Source of the DNA: Bacillus ectoiniformans
Lineage (GTDB): Bacteria > Bacillota > Bacilli > Bacillales > Domibacillaceae
Length of the DNA stretch: 64,000 nt
Assembly (NCBI RefSeq): GCF_016908875.1
Contig: NZ_JAFBES010000002.1
Coordinates: 169,740-233,739 of the forward strand
Direction of reading: 5' to 3'
Numbering within the stretch: the stretch's first letter is position 1; each line of letters begins with the position of its first letter. Positions 50,599 through 60,436 of the stretch are shown here, piece by piece. The position numbers and the translations under genes were made by a program. The notes below the pieces were generated by a model, which was given only the letters and a program-made list of their open reading frames with translations, did not search any database and was not told the origin of the DNA.

Positions 50599-50627
50599 AT
50601 AATAACACGGCCGAGAATGATTTTCAA
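50599..50627 (-). promoter_or_regulatory. Promoter of the small membrane peptide gene
   Basis: Minus-strand TTGAAA (50622-50627), exactly 17 bases, TATTAT (50599-50604). It is located between the bpsB stop and the peptide gene, so the peptide has its own transcript. Confidence 0.75.
50612..50626. promoter_or_regulatory. Fur-box-like operator, distal
   Basis: CGAGAATGATTTTCA matches 11 of 14 positions of the Fur 7-1-7 box and covers the -35 box of the peptide promoter. Together with the proximal site it brackets the promoter. Confidence 0.55.
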
Positions 50628-50638
50628 TAGCAACTTGA

Positions 50639-51163
50639 TTATTTCTGAAAAATCTGTTGATAATTTGTTCCCTGTTTCAACGCTTCTTCTTCTGAACGTT
50701 TGCGAATATAGAGAATGACTTGATTGAAAATAGAAAACAAAATAAGTGTGAAATAGGCTTGAAACAAGAGAGGGATGACGATAAATTCGAGTGTGACAAC
50801 GAAGTAGTTAGGGTGTTTCAAGAAACGAAACGGTCCCTTTGACACGACGTTGCTGCCTTTTAACACAATGATCTTCGTGTTCCAGAAATACCCCATGGAT
50901 AATATAATCCATACTCTCAGGGCTTGCAGCACTGCAAATAGCAGGAGTAAAACTGGCCACAAAGGTGACAGTTCTTTTCCCCACACCGTTACTTCCGCAT
51001 AGAGAGAGACAAAGAACAATAGATGCATCATGACCATAAAAGGATAATGGCTTTGGCCAAATTCCTCCGCCCCTCTAGCTTTCATCCATCTTTCATTTCT
51101 GCGGGCGTAGAGAAGTTCACCTAATCTTTGACAGGCTAATATGATAAAGAACAGCTGAAACAT
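50639..51163 (-). CDS. bpsB: Alkylpyrone O-methyltransferase, isoprenylcysteine methyltransferase family (BpsB/YpbQ)
   Basis: A 174-aa integral membrane protein of the ICMT family with four or five helices and the C-terminal SAM-binding segment GPFRFLKHPNYFVVTLEF. B. subtilis YpbQ (BpsB) methylates the alkylpyrones made by the type III polyketide synthase BpsA. The ATG at 51163 overlaps the bpsA stop (TAATG) and has GAGGTGGGAG upstream, showing tight coupling. A GTG 9 bases earlier is possible. Confidence 0.88.
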   Translation of the reverse strand: MFQLFFIILACQRLGELLYARRNERWMKARGAEEFGQSHYPFMVMMHLLFFVSLYAEVTVWGKELSPLWPVLLLLFAVLQALRVWIILSMGYFWNTKIIVLKGSNVVSKGPFRFLKHPNYFVVTLEFIVIPLLFQAYFTLILFSIFNQVILYIRKRSEEEALKQGTNYQQIFQK

Positions 51164-52233
51164 TACTCCCACCTCATTAAGATCATTTCTGAACTGAAAC
51201 CGGGTCCAAGTGCAAACAGAAGTCCCAAATCATTCGTTTGGATACCGTTTTCAAGATATTCTTTTAAAACGAATAGAACTGTCGCAGAAGACATATTTCC
51301 ATATTGAGATAACACTTTTCTAGACAAAGCGATTTTCTCCGGCAAAAACCCTAGACTGTTTTCATAGGCTTGAAGCACTTTTTCTCCTCCTGGATGAGCG
51401 ACGGCATGCTGAATATCTTCGATCGTCAGTCCTTCACTTTGCAAGAATTGCTCTATTTGCGGGTGAACCCACTCTTTTACTATCGTTGGAATATCTTTAG
51501 AAAAGATGACATACAGCCCTTCATCCCTCACATCCCAGCCCATAACATCTAATGAATCCTTCATTAAAACAGATTGAGTTTTAAGCATGGACGGCTTCAA
51601 CCCAATTGACCGTTTAGACAATTCGCTCTCTTCTCCTGAAACAAGCACACACGCCACTCCATCCGAAAATAAGGAAGTGCCAATCATATTGCTTTTTGAT
51701 AAGTCCTGGGGCTGAAATGTCAGGCTGCACAGTTCGGCTGCAATCACTAATACATTAGAAGAAGGATACGCTTTGCAATAATCATGTGCTCTTGAAAGCC
51801 CTGCTGCTCCGCCAGCACACCCAAGCCCCCAAATTGGCACGCGCCTGACTGTTGGCTGAAAAGGCAGCTGATTCATGATTCTTGCTTCTAAACTGGGAGT
51901 AGAAATCCCGGTTGTACTGATCATAAAGATGGCATCAATGTCTTGATAGGCCGCTTCTGCTGGCTTAAAACAATCGTTAATAGCCTTTATGCATAATTCA
52001 ACAGCTGATTCAATAAACAGCTGATTCTTTTCACTGAAAGTATGCTGCTTACCGTACCATTCAATCGGCTTGGCCAAATGCCGCTTTTGGATTCCGCCAT
52101 TTTTAAATACAGGCAGCAGCCTTTTGATATTAGGATACGACTTCTCAAATAGTTGAAGGACAAACTTCTCCACGTCTTCTTGCTTTACTTGATAATCAGG
52201 ACAAGCTGTGCCGACTGATAAGATTTTAGACAT
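51163..52233 (-). CDS. bpsA: Type III polyketide synthase (BpsA/BcsA)
   Basis: A 356-aa chalcone-synthase-family enzyme. The triad is visible: Cys in GLGCAGGAAGLSRA (about residue 138), His in VAHPGG (about 279) and Asn in SQYGNMSSATV. BpsA of B. subtilis condenses long-chain acyl-CoA with malonyl-CoA to triketide pyrones, which BpsB methylates. I chose the ATG at 52233 with GGAGAGG upstream; a GTG 6 bases earlier is possible. It is divergent from the cheX-like gene. Confidence 0.93.
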   Translation of the reverse strand: MSKILSVGTACPDYQVKQEDVEKFVLQLFEKSYPNIKRLLPVFKNGGIQKRHLAKPIEWYGKQHTFSEKNQLFIESAVELCIKAINDCFKPAEAAYQDIDAIFMISTTGISTPSLEARIMNQLPFQPTVRRVPIWGLGCAGGAAGLSRAHDYCKAYPSSNVLVIAAELCSLTFQPQDLSKSNMIGTSLFSDGVACVLVSGEESELSKRSIGLKPSMLKTQSVLMKDSLDVMGWDVRDEGLYVIFSKDIPTIVKEWVHPQIEQFLQSEGLTIEDIQHAVAHPGGEKVLQAYENSLGFLPEKIALSRKVLSQYGNMSSATVLFVLKEYLENGIQTNDLGLLFALGPGFSSEMILMRWE

Positions 52234-52378
52234 AGACACCTCTCCGATCCACCCGAAACATCATCCGCTGTTCCGGACATAAATTTTTCATAAAAAATCC
52301 AGTAAACCCCTTCATTTAATACTTTATACCTGTGAAATTTATGCTATTATATAGTTATTCACCAGATGGAGGAAAATT

Positions 52379-52837
52379 ATGAGCACAAATGCAACGATTA
52401 CTAGCACTTTAAATTCTGTGATTGAAGTTATCAAAAGTGTCATTCCGGTTCCAGTAACGGTAGGAAGCCCCTCTTTAACTCAAGAACCTTTTCAACATGA
52501 ATCTATTGGCGTATTCGTCGGCATTACTGGTGATTTGCCAGGCAGGCTGATGATTGAAGGATCGGCAGAAGGCTTTGGAAAGCTCGGCTCCGTTATGTTC
52601 GGTATGCCTATCGAAGGAGAAATGATCGAATCTTTTTCAGGCGAGCTCGGAAATATGGTGGCTGGGAACCTCGGCTCAAATCTTTTCCAAAAAGGAATAA
52701 CCATTGATATTACCCCGCCTACAATTATTGTAGGGAATTCTAAATTATACGGATTTAAAAAAGCCATTCAGCTCCCAATCAAGTTTGAGAACGCTGGAGA
52801 ATTTCTCATTGTCTTAAATATTGAAAATCAAGAATAA
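52379..52837 (+). CDS. CheX-like chemotaxis phosphatase
   Basis: A 152-aa CheC/CheX-family protein. The active-site helix ESFSGELGNMVAGNLGS carries the ExxN pair that dephosphorylates CheY~P in CheX and CheC; only one such motif is present, as in CheX. The beta-hairpin region ITGDLPGRLMIEGSAE is also typical. B. subtilis has CheC and FliY but no CheX. No chemotaxis genes are adjacent, so it may act on CheY or on a remote receiver protein. ATG follows ATGGAGGAAAATT. Monocistronic with its own terminator. Confidence 0.87.
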   Translation: MSTNATITSTLNSVIEVIKSVIPVPVTVGSPSLTQEPFQHESIGVFVGITGDLPGRLMIEGSAEGFGKLGSVMFGMPIEGEMIESFSGELGNMVAGNLGSNLFQKGITIDITPPTIIVGNSKLYGFKKAIQLPIKFENAGEFLIVLNIENQE

Positions 52838-52838
52838 C

Positions 52839-52870
52839 AAAAAAGCTTCGTTCAATGGCGAAGCTTTTTT
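52839..52870 (+). terminator. Terminator of the cheX-like gene
   Basis: Arms AAAAAAGCTTCG (52839-52850) and CGAAGCTTTTTT (52859-52870), 8-base loop. It starts 1 base after the stop codon. Confidence 0.9.
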
Positions 52871-52877
52871 CACCCCT

Positions 52878-52915
52878 ATAAAAACAAGCGCCTGAATTAA
52901 ATTCAGGCGCTTGTT
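52878..52915 (-). terminator. Terminator of xpt-pbuX
   Basis: Sixteen-base arms, AACAAGCGCCTGAATT (52883-52898) and its complement (52900-52915), nearly without loop; the minus strand continues TTTTTAT. It lies 4 bases past the pbuX stop. Confidence 0.9.
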
Positions 52916-52919
52916 CCGT

Positions 52920-54820
<1,901 letters not shown>

Positions 54821-54845
54821 CTATACTGTAAGCGATCATTTGGGC

Positions 54846-55016
54846 ACAAAAAAACCCAAAGATCATTCCACACTTCAAAAATTGAGTGAAGCAATGCCCT
54901 TTGGGTTGACGAAATAACAAAAAAGAGTACATTTCGTCCACTGCTCACTCATAGTCGGATCATTTACGGTAACCCGGTAGAAACTTGCAGGCCATATCCC
55001 TGCCTTTATATGAGCG
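54846..55016 (-). promoter_or_regulatory. Guanine (purine) riboswitch of xpt-pbuX with terminator
   Basis: On the minus strand the aptamer (about 54944-55016) shows P1 CTCATA/TATGAG, loop L2 GGGATATGGCC, J2/3 AGTTTCTACC, L3 GGGTTACCGTAAATGATCC and the J3/1 segment GACTATGAG. The specificity base in GACTAT is C, as in the guanine-binding xpt aptamer (U would mean adenine). The expression platform is a terminator, AACCCAAAG (54853-54861) with CTTTGGGTT (54899-54907) and T7. Guanine binding should stop transcription. Confidence 0.96.
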
Positions 55017-55036
55017 AAAATTATTAATATAGTCAT

Positions 55037-55064
55037 ATTATAACAATATTAAATAGAAATTCAA
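55037..55064 (-). promoter_or_regulatory. Promoter of xpt-pbuX
   Basis: Minus-strand TTGAAT (55059-55064), 16-base spacer, TATAAT (55037-55042). Transcription would begin about 15 bases before the riboswitch aptamer. Confidence 0.75.
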
Positions 55065-55067
55065 TAT

Positions 55068-55111
55068 AAATACGAACATTTTTAAATTTATTTTTTAAAA
55101 TATTCGTGATT
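55068..55111. promoter_or_regulatory. Inverted PurBox pair upstream of xpt (predicted PurR operator)
   Basis: AAATACGAACATT (55068-55080) matches 12 of 13 positions of AWWWCCGAACWWT; the inverted partner at 55099-55111 matches about 10 of 13. They are separated by 18 bases, and the first begins 3 bases upstream of the xpt -35. B. subtilis xpt-pbuX is known to be PurR-controlled in addition to its riboswitch. Confidence 0.65.
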
Positions 55112-55207
55112 TGTTTTTAGGTTCACTTTTTCTATTTAATTGAAGAATTTATCAAACTATTGAAATATTAAGATCTTCACACTTATTTCACAAAAATCTT
55201 TTGTATA

Positions 55208-55223
55208 TGTGATATTTGTCACA
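55208..55223. promoter_or_regulatory. CRP/FNR-type operator of the ba3 oxidase operon
   Basis: TGTGATATTTGTCACA is a perfect TGTGA-N6-TCACA palindrome, the B. subtilis Fnr consensus. A -10-like TAAGAT at 55245-55250 puts the start near 55257, so the site is centred about -41.5, the class II activator position. No good -35 is present, which fits activator dependence. Seen in sequence; Fnr binding is inferred. Confidence 0.75.
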
Positions 55224-55288
55224 GATACATTCCGTTTCTATCTTTAAGATAGGTTTAAAGATGTAACTAACAGGAAGGAGTGAGTTCC

Positions 55289-55450
55289 TTGGCAAACTTA
55301 CAAACAAAAGAGTCCCAGGAAACAGAAATCAAAGTGAACCAGGAAGATCCGGAATCACTAAAAGGAACTTTGTATTCAGTTTTTGGATTAGGATTATTTC
55401 TTGTCATTACTTGGTTTGGTGTATTCGCTTTATTTTTAGGTCGTTTTTAA
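55289..55450 (+). CDS. ba3-type cytochrome c oxidase subunit IIa
   Basis: A 53-aa single-span membrane protein starting at TTG with GGAAGGAGTGAG upstream. Its N-terminal 28 residues are polar (ANLQTKESQETEIKVNQED) and are followed by LKGTLYSVFGLGLFLVITWF, the subunit IIa helix signature. In Thermus ba3 oxidase this small subunit supplies the helix missing from subunit II. It is first in the oxidase operon, 19 bases before subunit II. Confidence 0.9.
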   Translation: MANLQTKESQETEIKVNQEDPESLKGTLYSVFGLGLFLVITWFGVFALFLGRF

Positions 55451-55469
55451 TTGAAAGGAGTAATCATTC

Positions 55470-55952
55470 ATGCACATTCATCGTTATGAAAAATGGTGGC
55501 TGACATTCGGTTTAGCCTCATTAATAATTTTCCTGGTGATCTTGGGCATCAGCGCCTTTCACCAAGGGCATCAGCCTCCGAGCGCGAAAGCCATTATTAA
55601 TTATGAGCAAGTTGATCAAATTAAGCCATTTAATGAACCTGGCTTAAAGAAAGTAGAAGGAAAAGAGTGGGACTACGAATTGGTCGTTGTTGCTTCCGCC
55701 TTTTATTATGGCCCTGGGGAAGTTGAGATTCCTGAAGGAGCTAAAGTGAAAATTATTGCTACAACTAAAGACGTCGTTCATGGCTTTCAAGTAGCTGGAA
55801 CAAATATCAACATGATGCTAGAGCCTGGTTACATCAGTGAATATGTCACGACATTTTCTAAACCTGGTGAATACTTGGTTATCTGTAATGAGTATTGCGG
55901 CACAGGGCATCACACAATGAAATCAATGTTTAAGGTGGTGGAAAAAGAATGA
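55470..55952 (+). CDS. cbaA: ba3-type cytochrome c oxidase subunit II
   Basis: A 160-aa membrane-anchored CuA protein with one N-terminal helix (about residues 11-32) and an extracytoplasmic cupredoxin domain. CuA ligands are visible: His in TKDVVHGFQVAG, then CNEYCGTGHHTM with two Cys, Glu, His and Met. It accepts electrons from cytochrome c. ATG follows AAAGGAGTAATCATTC. It overlaps subunit I by 4 bases (ATGA). Confidence 0.94.
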   Translation: MHIHRYEKWWLTFGLASLIIFLVILGISAFHQGHQPPSAKAIINYEQVDQIKPFNEPGLKKVEGKEWDYELVVVASAFYYGPGEVEIPEGAKVKIIATTKDVVHGFQVAGTNINMMLEPGYISEYVTTFSKPGEYLVICNEYCGTGHHTMKSMFKVVEKE

Positions 55953-57598
55953 ATACACCTATAGTGAAAGTAGATCGCCGCGATGGCCGACTGGCGATGG
56001 CCCATATGTATGTCGCTTTTGCCGCCCTTGCTCTTGGCGGGCTGGCGGGATTGCTTCAAGTATTTGTCCGTTCAGGACGGTTTGAATTACCAGCAAACAT
56101 TGGTTACTATCAAGTATTAACTGTACATGGCGTTCTTCTTGGCCTTGTTTTAACTACATTCTTTATCCTCGGCTTCCAGCTGGCAGCGGTTAGCCGCACG
56201 TCCGGCACCCTTTCGAATGGTCAGCGCAAAGCTGCGTGGATCGGTTTTTGGGTGATGCTCATTGGAACAGCAATGGCTGCTGCAATGATTTTATTAAATG
56301 AAGCTACTGTCCTTTATACATTTTATGCACCATTGCAAGCACACTGGATTTTTTACCTTGGCTTAACATTCGTTGTTGTCGGCAGCTGGATTGTCGGCTT
56401 TGCACAAGTGGCAAAATATATGGAATGGCGCAAGCAAAACCCTGGTCAGCCGAGCCCGTTGATGACCTTTATGGCCGTGATCAATGTTGCGCTATGGTTT
56501 GTGGCGACTCTCGGAGTTGCAGCTGAAGTATTATTCCAGCTGCTGCCTTGGTCACTTGGTTTAGTGGAGCGTGTAGACGTATTAATCAGCCGTACATTGT
56601 TCTGGTACTTCGGGCATCCATTAGTTTATTTCTGGCTGCTGCCTGCTTATATGTGCTGGTATGTCGTTATTCCAAAAGTAGTTGGAGGAAAAATCTTCTC
56701 TGACTCTCTTGCTCGTTTATCATTCATTTTGTTCTTGCTATTCTCGATCCCTGTTGGCTTCCACCATCAGCTAGTCGAGCCGGGAATTGACGCGTTCTGG
56801 AAATTCCTTCAAGTTGTTTTAACATTTATGGTTGTCATCCCTTCACTAATGACAGCGTTCAGTCTTTTTGCAAGCTTTGAATTATACGGCCGTTCTAAAG
56901 GAGCTAAAAGCGTGTTCGGCTGGTTTAGAATGCTGCCTTGGGGCGATGCGCGCTTTGTTGTTCCATTCATTGGCATGGCCGCGTTCATCCCTGCCGGAGC
57001 TGGCGGTTTGATCAACGCTTCCAACCAGATGAACCAAGTCGTTCATAATACAATCTGGGTAACAGGACACTTCCATTTAACATTAGCTACATCTGTTGTT
57101 TTGACATTCTTCGGGATCGCTTACTGGCTTATCCCTCATTTAACAGGACGTGTATTAACTCCTGCGATGAACACATTAGCGATCGTTCAAGCGATGACTT
57201 GGACACTTGGTATGGCAATTATGTCAGGTGCCATGCACTGGGTAGGATTGCTTGGAGCTCCTAGACGCTCTTCCTTCTCGACTTATGGCGATGCACCGCA
57301 GGCAATGGAGTGGATTCCTTATCAAATCGCACAGGCGGTTGGAGGAACAATTCTTTTTGCAGGTATTATCTTAGTTTTAATCATCTTTGTTAACTTGGCA
57401 TGGTTTGCTCCTAAAGGCGAAGAAGAATTCCCTATTGGAGAAGTAGAACCAAACGCTGAAAAAACACCAATGATTTTAGAAAACTGGAAAATTTGGCTGA
57501 CAGTCACTGTAGCCTTAATCTTAGTCGCTTACACCATTCCATTCATGGATATGTTCCAGTCTGGACCGCTTGGTTCAAAAGGATATAAACTTTGGTAG
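55949..57598 (+). CDS. cbaB: ba3-type cytochrome c oxidase subunit I
   Basis: A 549-aa haem-copper oxidase subunit of the B (ba3) class with about 13 helices. Ligands: low-spin haem His in YYQVLTVHGVLLG, CuB His and cross-linked Tyr in YFGHPLVYFWLLPAY, the His pair in FHHQL, and high-spin haem/low-spin His in VTGHFHLTLA. This class has high O2 affinity and suits low oxygen, in line with the Fnr-type site upstream. Subunits IIa-II-I form one operon and no separate subunit III is present. Confidence 0.95.
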   Translation: MNTPIVKVDRRDGRLAMAHMYVAFAALALGGLAGLLQVFVRSGRFELPANIGYYQVLTVHGVLLGLVLTTFFILGFQLAAVSRTSGTLSNGQRKAAWIGFWVMLIGTAMAAAMILLNEATVLYTFYAPLQAHWIFYLGLTFVVVGSWIVGFAQVAKYMEWRKQNPGQPSPLMTFMAVINVALWFVATLGVAAEVLFQLLPWSLGLVERVDVLISRTLFWYFGHPLVYFWLLPAYMCWYVVIPKVVGGKIFSDSLARLSFILFLLFSIPVGFHHQLVEPGIDAFWKFLQVVLTFMVVIPSLMTAFSLFASFELYGRSKGAKSVFGWFRMLPWGDARFVVPFIGMAAFIPAGAGGLINASNQMNQVVHNTIWVTGHFHLTLATSVVLTFFGIAYWLIPHLTGRVLTPAMNTLAIVQAMTWTLGMAIMSGAMHWVGLLGAPRRSSFSTYGDAPQAMEWIPYQIAQAVGGTILFAGIILVLIIFVNLAWFAPKGEEEFPIGEVEPNAEKTPMILENWKIWLTVTVALILVAYTIPFMDMFQSGPLGSKGYKLW

Positions 57599-57608
57599 AA
57601 GCTCAGTA

Positions 57609-57644
57609 AAAAGAAGCCTTCGTTGTTTGAAGGCTTCTTTTTGA
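57609..57644. terminator. Bidirectional terminator, ba3 operon / ypwA
   Basis: Arms AGAAGCCTTC (57612-57621) and GAAGGCTTCT (57629-57638), extended by A/T runs on both sides. It serves the convergent oxidase operon and peptidase gene. Confidence 0.88.
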
Positions 57645-57652
57645 TTAATTAC

Positions 57653-59170
57653 CTAATTGTTATTCAATTGATAGATATTGTTGTATTTCTCAGTTAAATA
57701 GTCAATTAAATATTGGGCCTTCAGCTCTTCACCCGTTGCATCACGAATGAGTTCTAGCGGTGTTTTCATTTTCCCAAATTGATGAATATGTTCTGTCAGC
57801 CACTGTTTAATAGGCGAATAATCGCCCTTTTCTACTAATAAGTCAAAATTAGGAAGTTCTTTCCTCATCGCTTGATGAAATTGCGCGGCGTACATATACC
57901 CAAATGCGTAAGATGGGAAATAACCAAAGTCTCCCCCCGCCCAATGAACGTCCTGCAGCACCCCATTTGTATAGGAGTCAGGAGTGATTCCGAGATACGA
58001 TTCATATTTCTTATTCCAGAGTTCCGGTAAATCTTTTACTTCAATTTCTCCTTCAATTAATGATTTCTCTATTTCATATCGAATAATAATATGAAGACAA
58101 TAAGTTAATTCATCTGCTTCGATTCGGATGAAAGAAGGTTTAGATTCATTAATGGCTTGATAGAATTGCTCTGGCAATATTCCATCGAATTGTCCACTGC
58201 TATAAGCTTGTAAACGTTCGTAATTATCTTTCCAAAAAGCGCGGCTTCTTGCAATTATATTTTCATAAAAGAGCGATTGGGATTCATGTATACCCATTGA
58301 AGCTCCTTGACATAAAGGAGTCCCTATTAATTCTTCCGCAATATTCTGCTCATAAATGGCGTGCCCGCATTCATGGATCGTGCCAAAGAGCGCCGTTCGG
58401 AAATCCATTTCATCGTATCTAGTCGTTATACGAACATCGCCAGGATTCAGCCCTATCGCAAAAGGATGCACGGTCTCATCGAGTCTCCCTGCTTCAAAAT
58501 CATATTCCAATTTCCTTAAGAGCTCTACGCTTAATTCTCTTTGTTTTTCTTTAGGAAATGGTTTATGCAAAAAGCCCGTATCAAACGGCAACGATTTGTT
58601 CTTAATTTGGTCAACTAGCGGTAAGATGGCGTCTTTTAATTCTTCAAACACAGCATCTGCTACACTGACAGTCATTCCAGGCTCGTATATATCCAATAGC
58701 GTATTATATTTATGTTCGTTATAACCCCAATAACTAATAAACTTTCGCTTGAAATCCACAATTTTTTCTAAATAGGGTCTTAGAAGCTCAAAATCATCTT
58801 TTTCTCTCGCTTCTTCCCATATCAATTCAGATTGGGACTGGAGCATCGTATACTCCCGATATTCTCTTGCCGGGATTTTCTTGCTTCTCTCATATTCTTT
58901 TTTCGTTTCTTCGAGAAGCTTTTGAATAGGCGGGGCAAGCTGTTGATGTTTAGCAGACAGTGTGGCAATATAGGCGGCCATTTCCTCCGACACCGACATT
59001 TGAAACAGCTCTTCCGACAGCACACCGATCACTTCTAGCCGCTGCTGGCTCCCTTTTTTCGGTGCTCCTGTCCGTAAATCCCAAAATATTAAATGAAGCG
59101 CTTCCTTGTAGGCCTGCATTTTTTTAATGTACTCTAAAAAGTTCTTCTCCGTATCCTCTCTATTCTTCAA
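57653..59170 (-). CDS. ypwA: M32 family metallo-carboxypeptidase (YpwA)
   Basis: A 505-aa cytosolic carboxypeptidase Taq-type enzyme. The zinc motif is HECGH (about residue 268) in FGTIHECGHAIYEQ, with downstream SLFYENIIARSR supplying the third ligand Glu and further family motifs DVRITTRY and IRIEADELTYCLHI. It removes C-terminal residues from peptides. The start is TTG with AAGGGGGC upstream. Length and position next to rlmL match B. subtilis YpwA (501 aa). Confidence 0.95.
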   Translation of the reverse strand: MKNREDTEKNFLEYIKKMQAYKEALHLIFWDLRTGAPKKGSQQRLEVIGVLSEELFQMSVSEEMAAYIATLSAKHQQLAPPIQKLLEETKKEYERSKKIPAREYREYTMLQSQSELIWEEAREKDDFELLRPYLEKIVDFKRKFISYWGYNEHKYNTLLDIYEPGMTVSVADAVFEELKDAILPLVDQIKNKSLPFDTGFLHKPFPKEKQRELSVELLRKLEYDFEAGRLDETVHPFAIGLNPGDVRITTRYDEMDFRTALFGTIHECGHAIYEQNIAEELIGTPLCQGASMGIHESQSLFYENIIARSRAFWKDNYERLQAYSSGQFDGILPEQFYQAINESKPSFIRIEADELTYCLHIIIRYEIEKSLIEGEIEVKDLPELWNKKYESYLGITPDSYTNGVLQDVHWAGGDFGYFPSYAFGYMYAAQFHQAMRKELPNFDLLVEKGDYSPIKQWLTEHIHQFGKMKTPLELIRDATGEELKAQYLIDYLTEKYNNIYQLNNN

Positions 59171-59211
59171 TTATATTGCCCCCTTCTTAGAACGGATTCT
59201 TTATTATATTT

Positions 59212-59240
59212 TTTGAAAAAAAGAGACATTCCAACATAGG
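59212..59240 (-). terminator. Terminator of rlmL
   Basis: Minus-strand GAGGCACTCC pairs with GGAATGTCTC (one mismatch, one G-U) around TATGTT, followed by T7. It lies about 20 bases after the rlmL stop. Confidence 0.65.
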
Positions 59241-59257
59241 AGTGCCTCTCTAAACCA

Positions 59258-60403
59258 TTATTTTTTTTCAGGGCGCGGTGGACGCTTGCCCCAGAATTGA
59301 TAATAATCTGTCCGAATAAAACCGTTAAACAACTTTCTTTTTTTCGTTGCCTGCTTGCCGTAACAGTCTTCAAACTCTTCATGGGAGGTTAAAATATATA
59401 TAGACCACGTCTCAAATGGCGCGAATGCTCTTCCCATTTCTTCATACATCGCTTCGACTTGTGGACGATCACCTAGACGTTCTCCATAAGGAGGGTTCGC
59501 CACAATGACTCCATATTCCTTCTTAGCCGTAAAATCCCTGACTTGCATTTGTTTAAAGTCGATCAAATCGCCGAGCCCTGCTTCGAAGGCATTTTGGTTC
59601 GCAATATCAATCATTCGGTGATCAAGGTCTGAACCAGTAATATCTAGAACTTGATCATACTTAGCTAAATCTTCAGCCTCTAAACGTGCATCATCCCACA
59701 CTTTTTTCGGCATCCATTCCCATTCTTCAGAGATAAACTCTCGATTAAAACCTGGAGCAATATTCTGGCCAATCAGTGCTGCTTCAATAGGAATCGTGCC
59801 CGAACCGCAAAACGGGTCGACAAACGGCCGGTCTGGATGCCAATTCGTCAGCTGGACAAGTGCTGCTGCTAGAGTTTCTTTTAAAGGTGCGCCCCCCTGT
59901 CCGACACGGTAGCCGCGCTTGTGCAGCCCGGCTCCGCTGGCGTCGATCGTGAGCGTTGCCTTGTCTTTTAAAAGCGCCACTTCAATTTTATAGAGCGGAC
60001 CTGTTTCACTAAGCCACGTTTCAATTTTATATTGCTTTCTTAATCGCTCAACGATTGCCTTTTTTACAATCGCTTGACAGTCAGACACACTGAAAAGGGT
60101 GGATTTAACTGATTTTCCCTGTACAGGAAATTCAGCATTGGCAGACAAGTACTGTTCCCAAGGCAAAGATTTTGTTTTTTCAAATAATTCATCGAAGGTT
60201 TTCGCTTGAAATTCACCAACTACTATTTTTAGCCGATCAGCTGTTCTCAGCCATAAATTGCAGCGGGCAATAGCTGTTTCATCACCTTTGAAGATTACTT
60301 TTCCGTTTTCTGTGCGGCACTCATATCCGAGGGCTTTCACTTCGTTAGCTACAAGCGCTTCAAGACCCATCGCAGCCGTTGCGATCAATGTATAAGTTGA
60401 CAT
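59258..60403 (-). CDS. rlmL: THUMP-domain 23S rRNA methyltransferase (RlmL/YpsC)
   Basis: A 381-aa RNA methyltransferase. N-terminal ferredoxin-like plus THUMP domain (about residues 1-155, GLEALVANEVKALGYE, KAIVERLRKQYKIE), then a Rossmann SAM domain with VDPFCGSGTIPIEAALI and the N-MTase motif NPPYGERL. It methylates N2 of a guanine in 23S rRNA, equivalent to E. coli RlmL position G2445; exact site inferred. ATG follows AAGGGTGAAATT. Position next to rnpB and gpsB is conserved in Bacillus. Confidence 0.94.
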   Translation of the reverse strand: MSTYTLIATAAMGLEALVANEVKALGYECRTENGKVIFKGDETAIARCNLWLRTADRLKIVVGEFQAKTFDELFEKTKSLPWEQYLSANAEFPVQGKSVKSTLFSVSDCQAIVKKAIVERLRKQYKIETWLSETGPLYKIEVALLKDKATLTIDASGAGLHKRGYRVGQGGAPLKETLAAALVQLTNWHPDRPFVDPFCGSGTIPIEAALIGQNIAPGFNREFISEEWEWMPKKVWDDARLEAEDLAKYDQVLDITGSDLDHRMIDIANQNAFEAGLGDLIDFKQMQVRDFTAKKEYGVIVANPPYGERLGDRPQVEAMYEEMGRAFAPFETWSIYILTSHEEFEDCYGKQATKKRKLFNGFIRTDYYQFWGKRPPRPEKK

Positions 60404-60436
60404 AATTTCACCCTTAATTTCACCAGTTTTTGTTCA

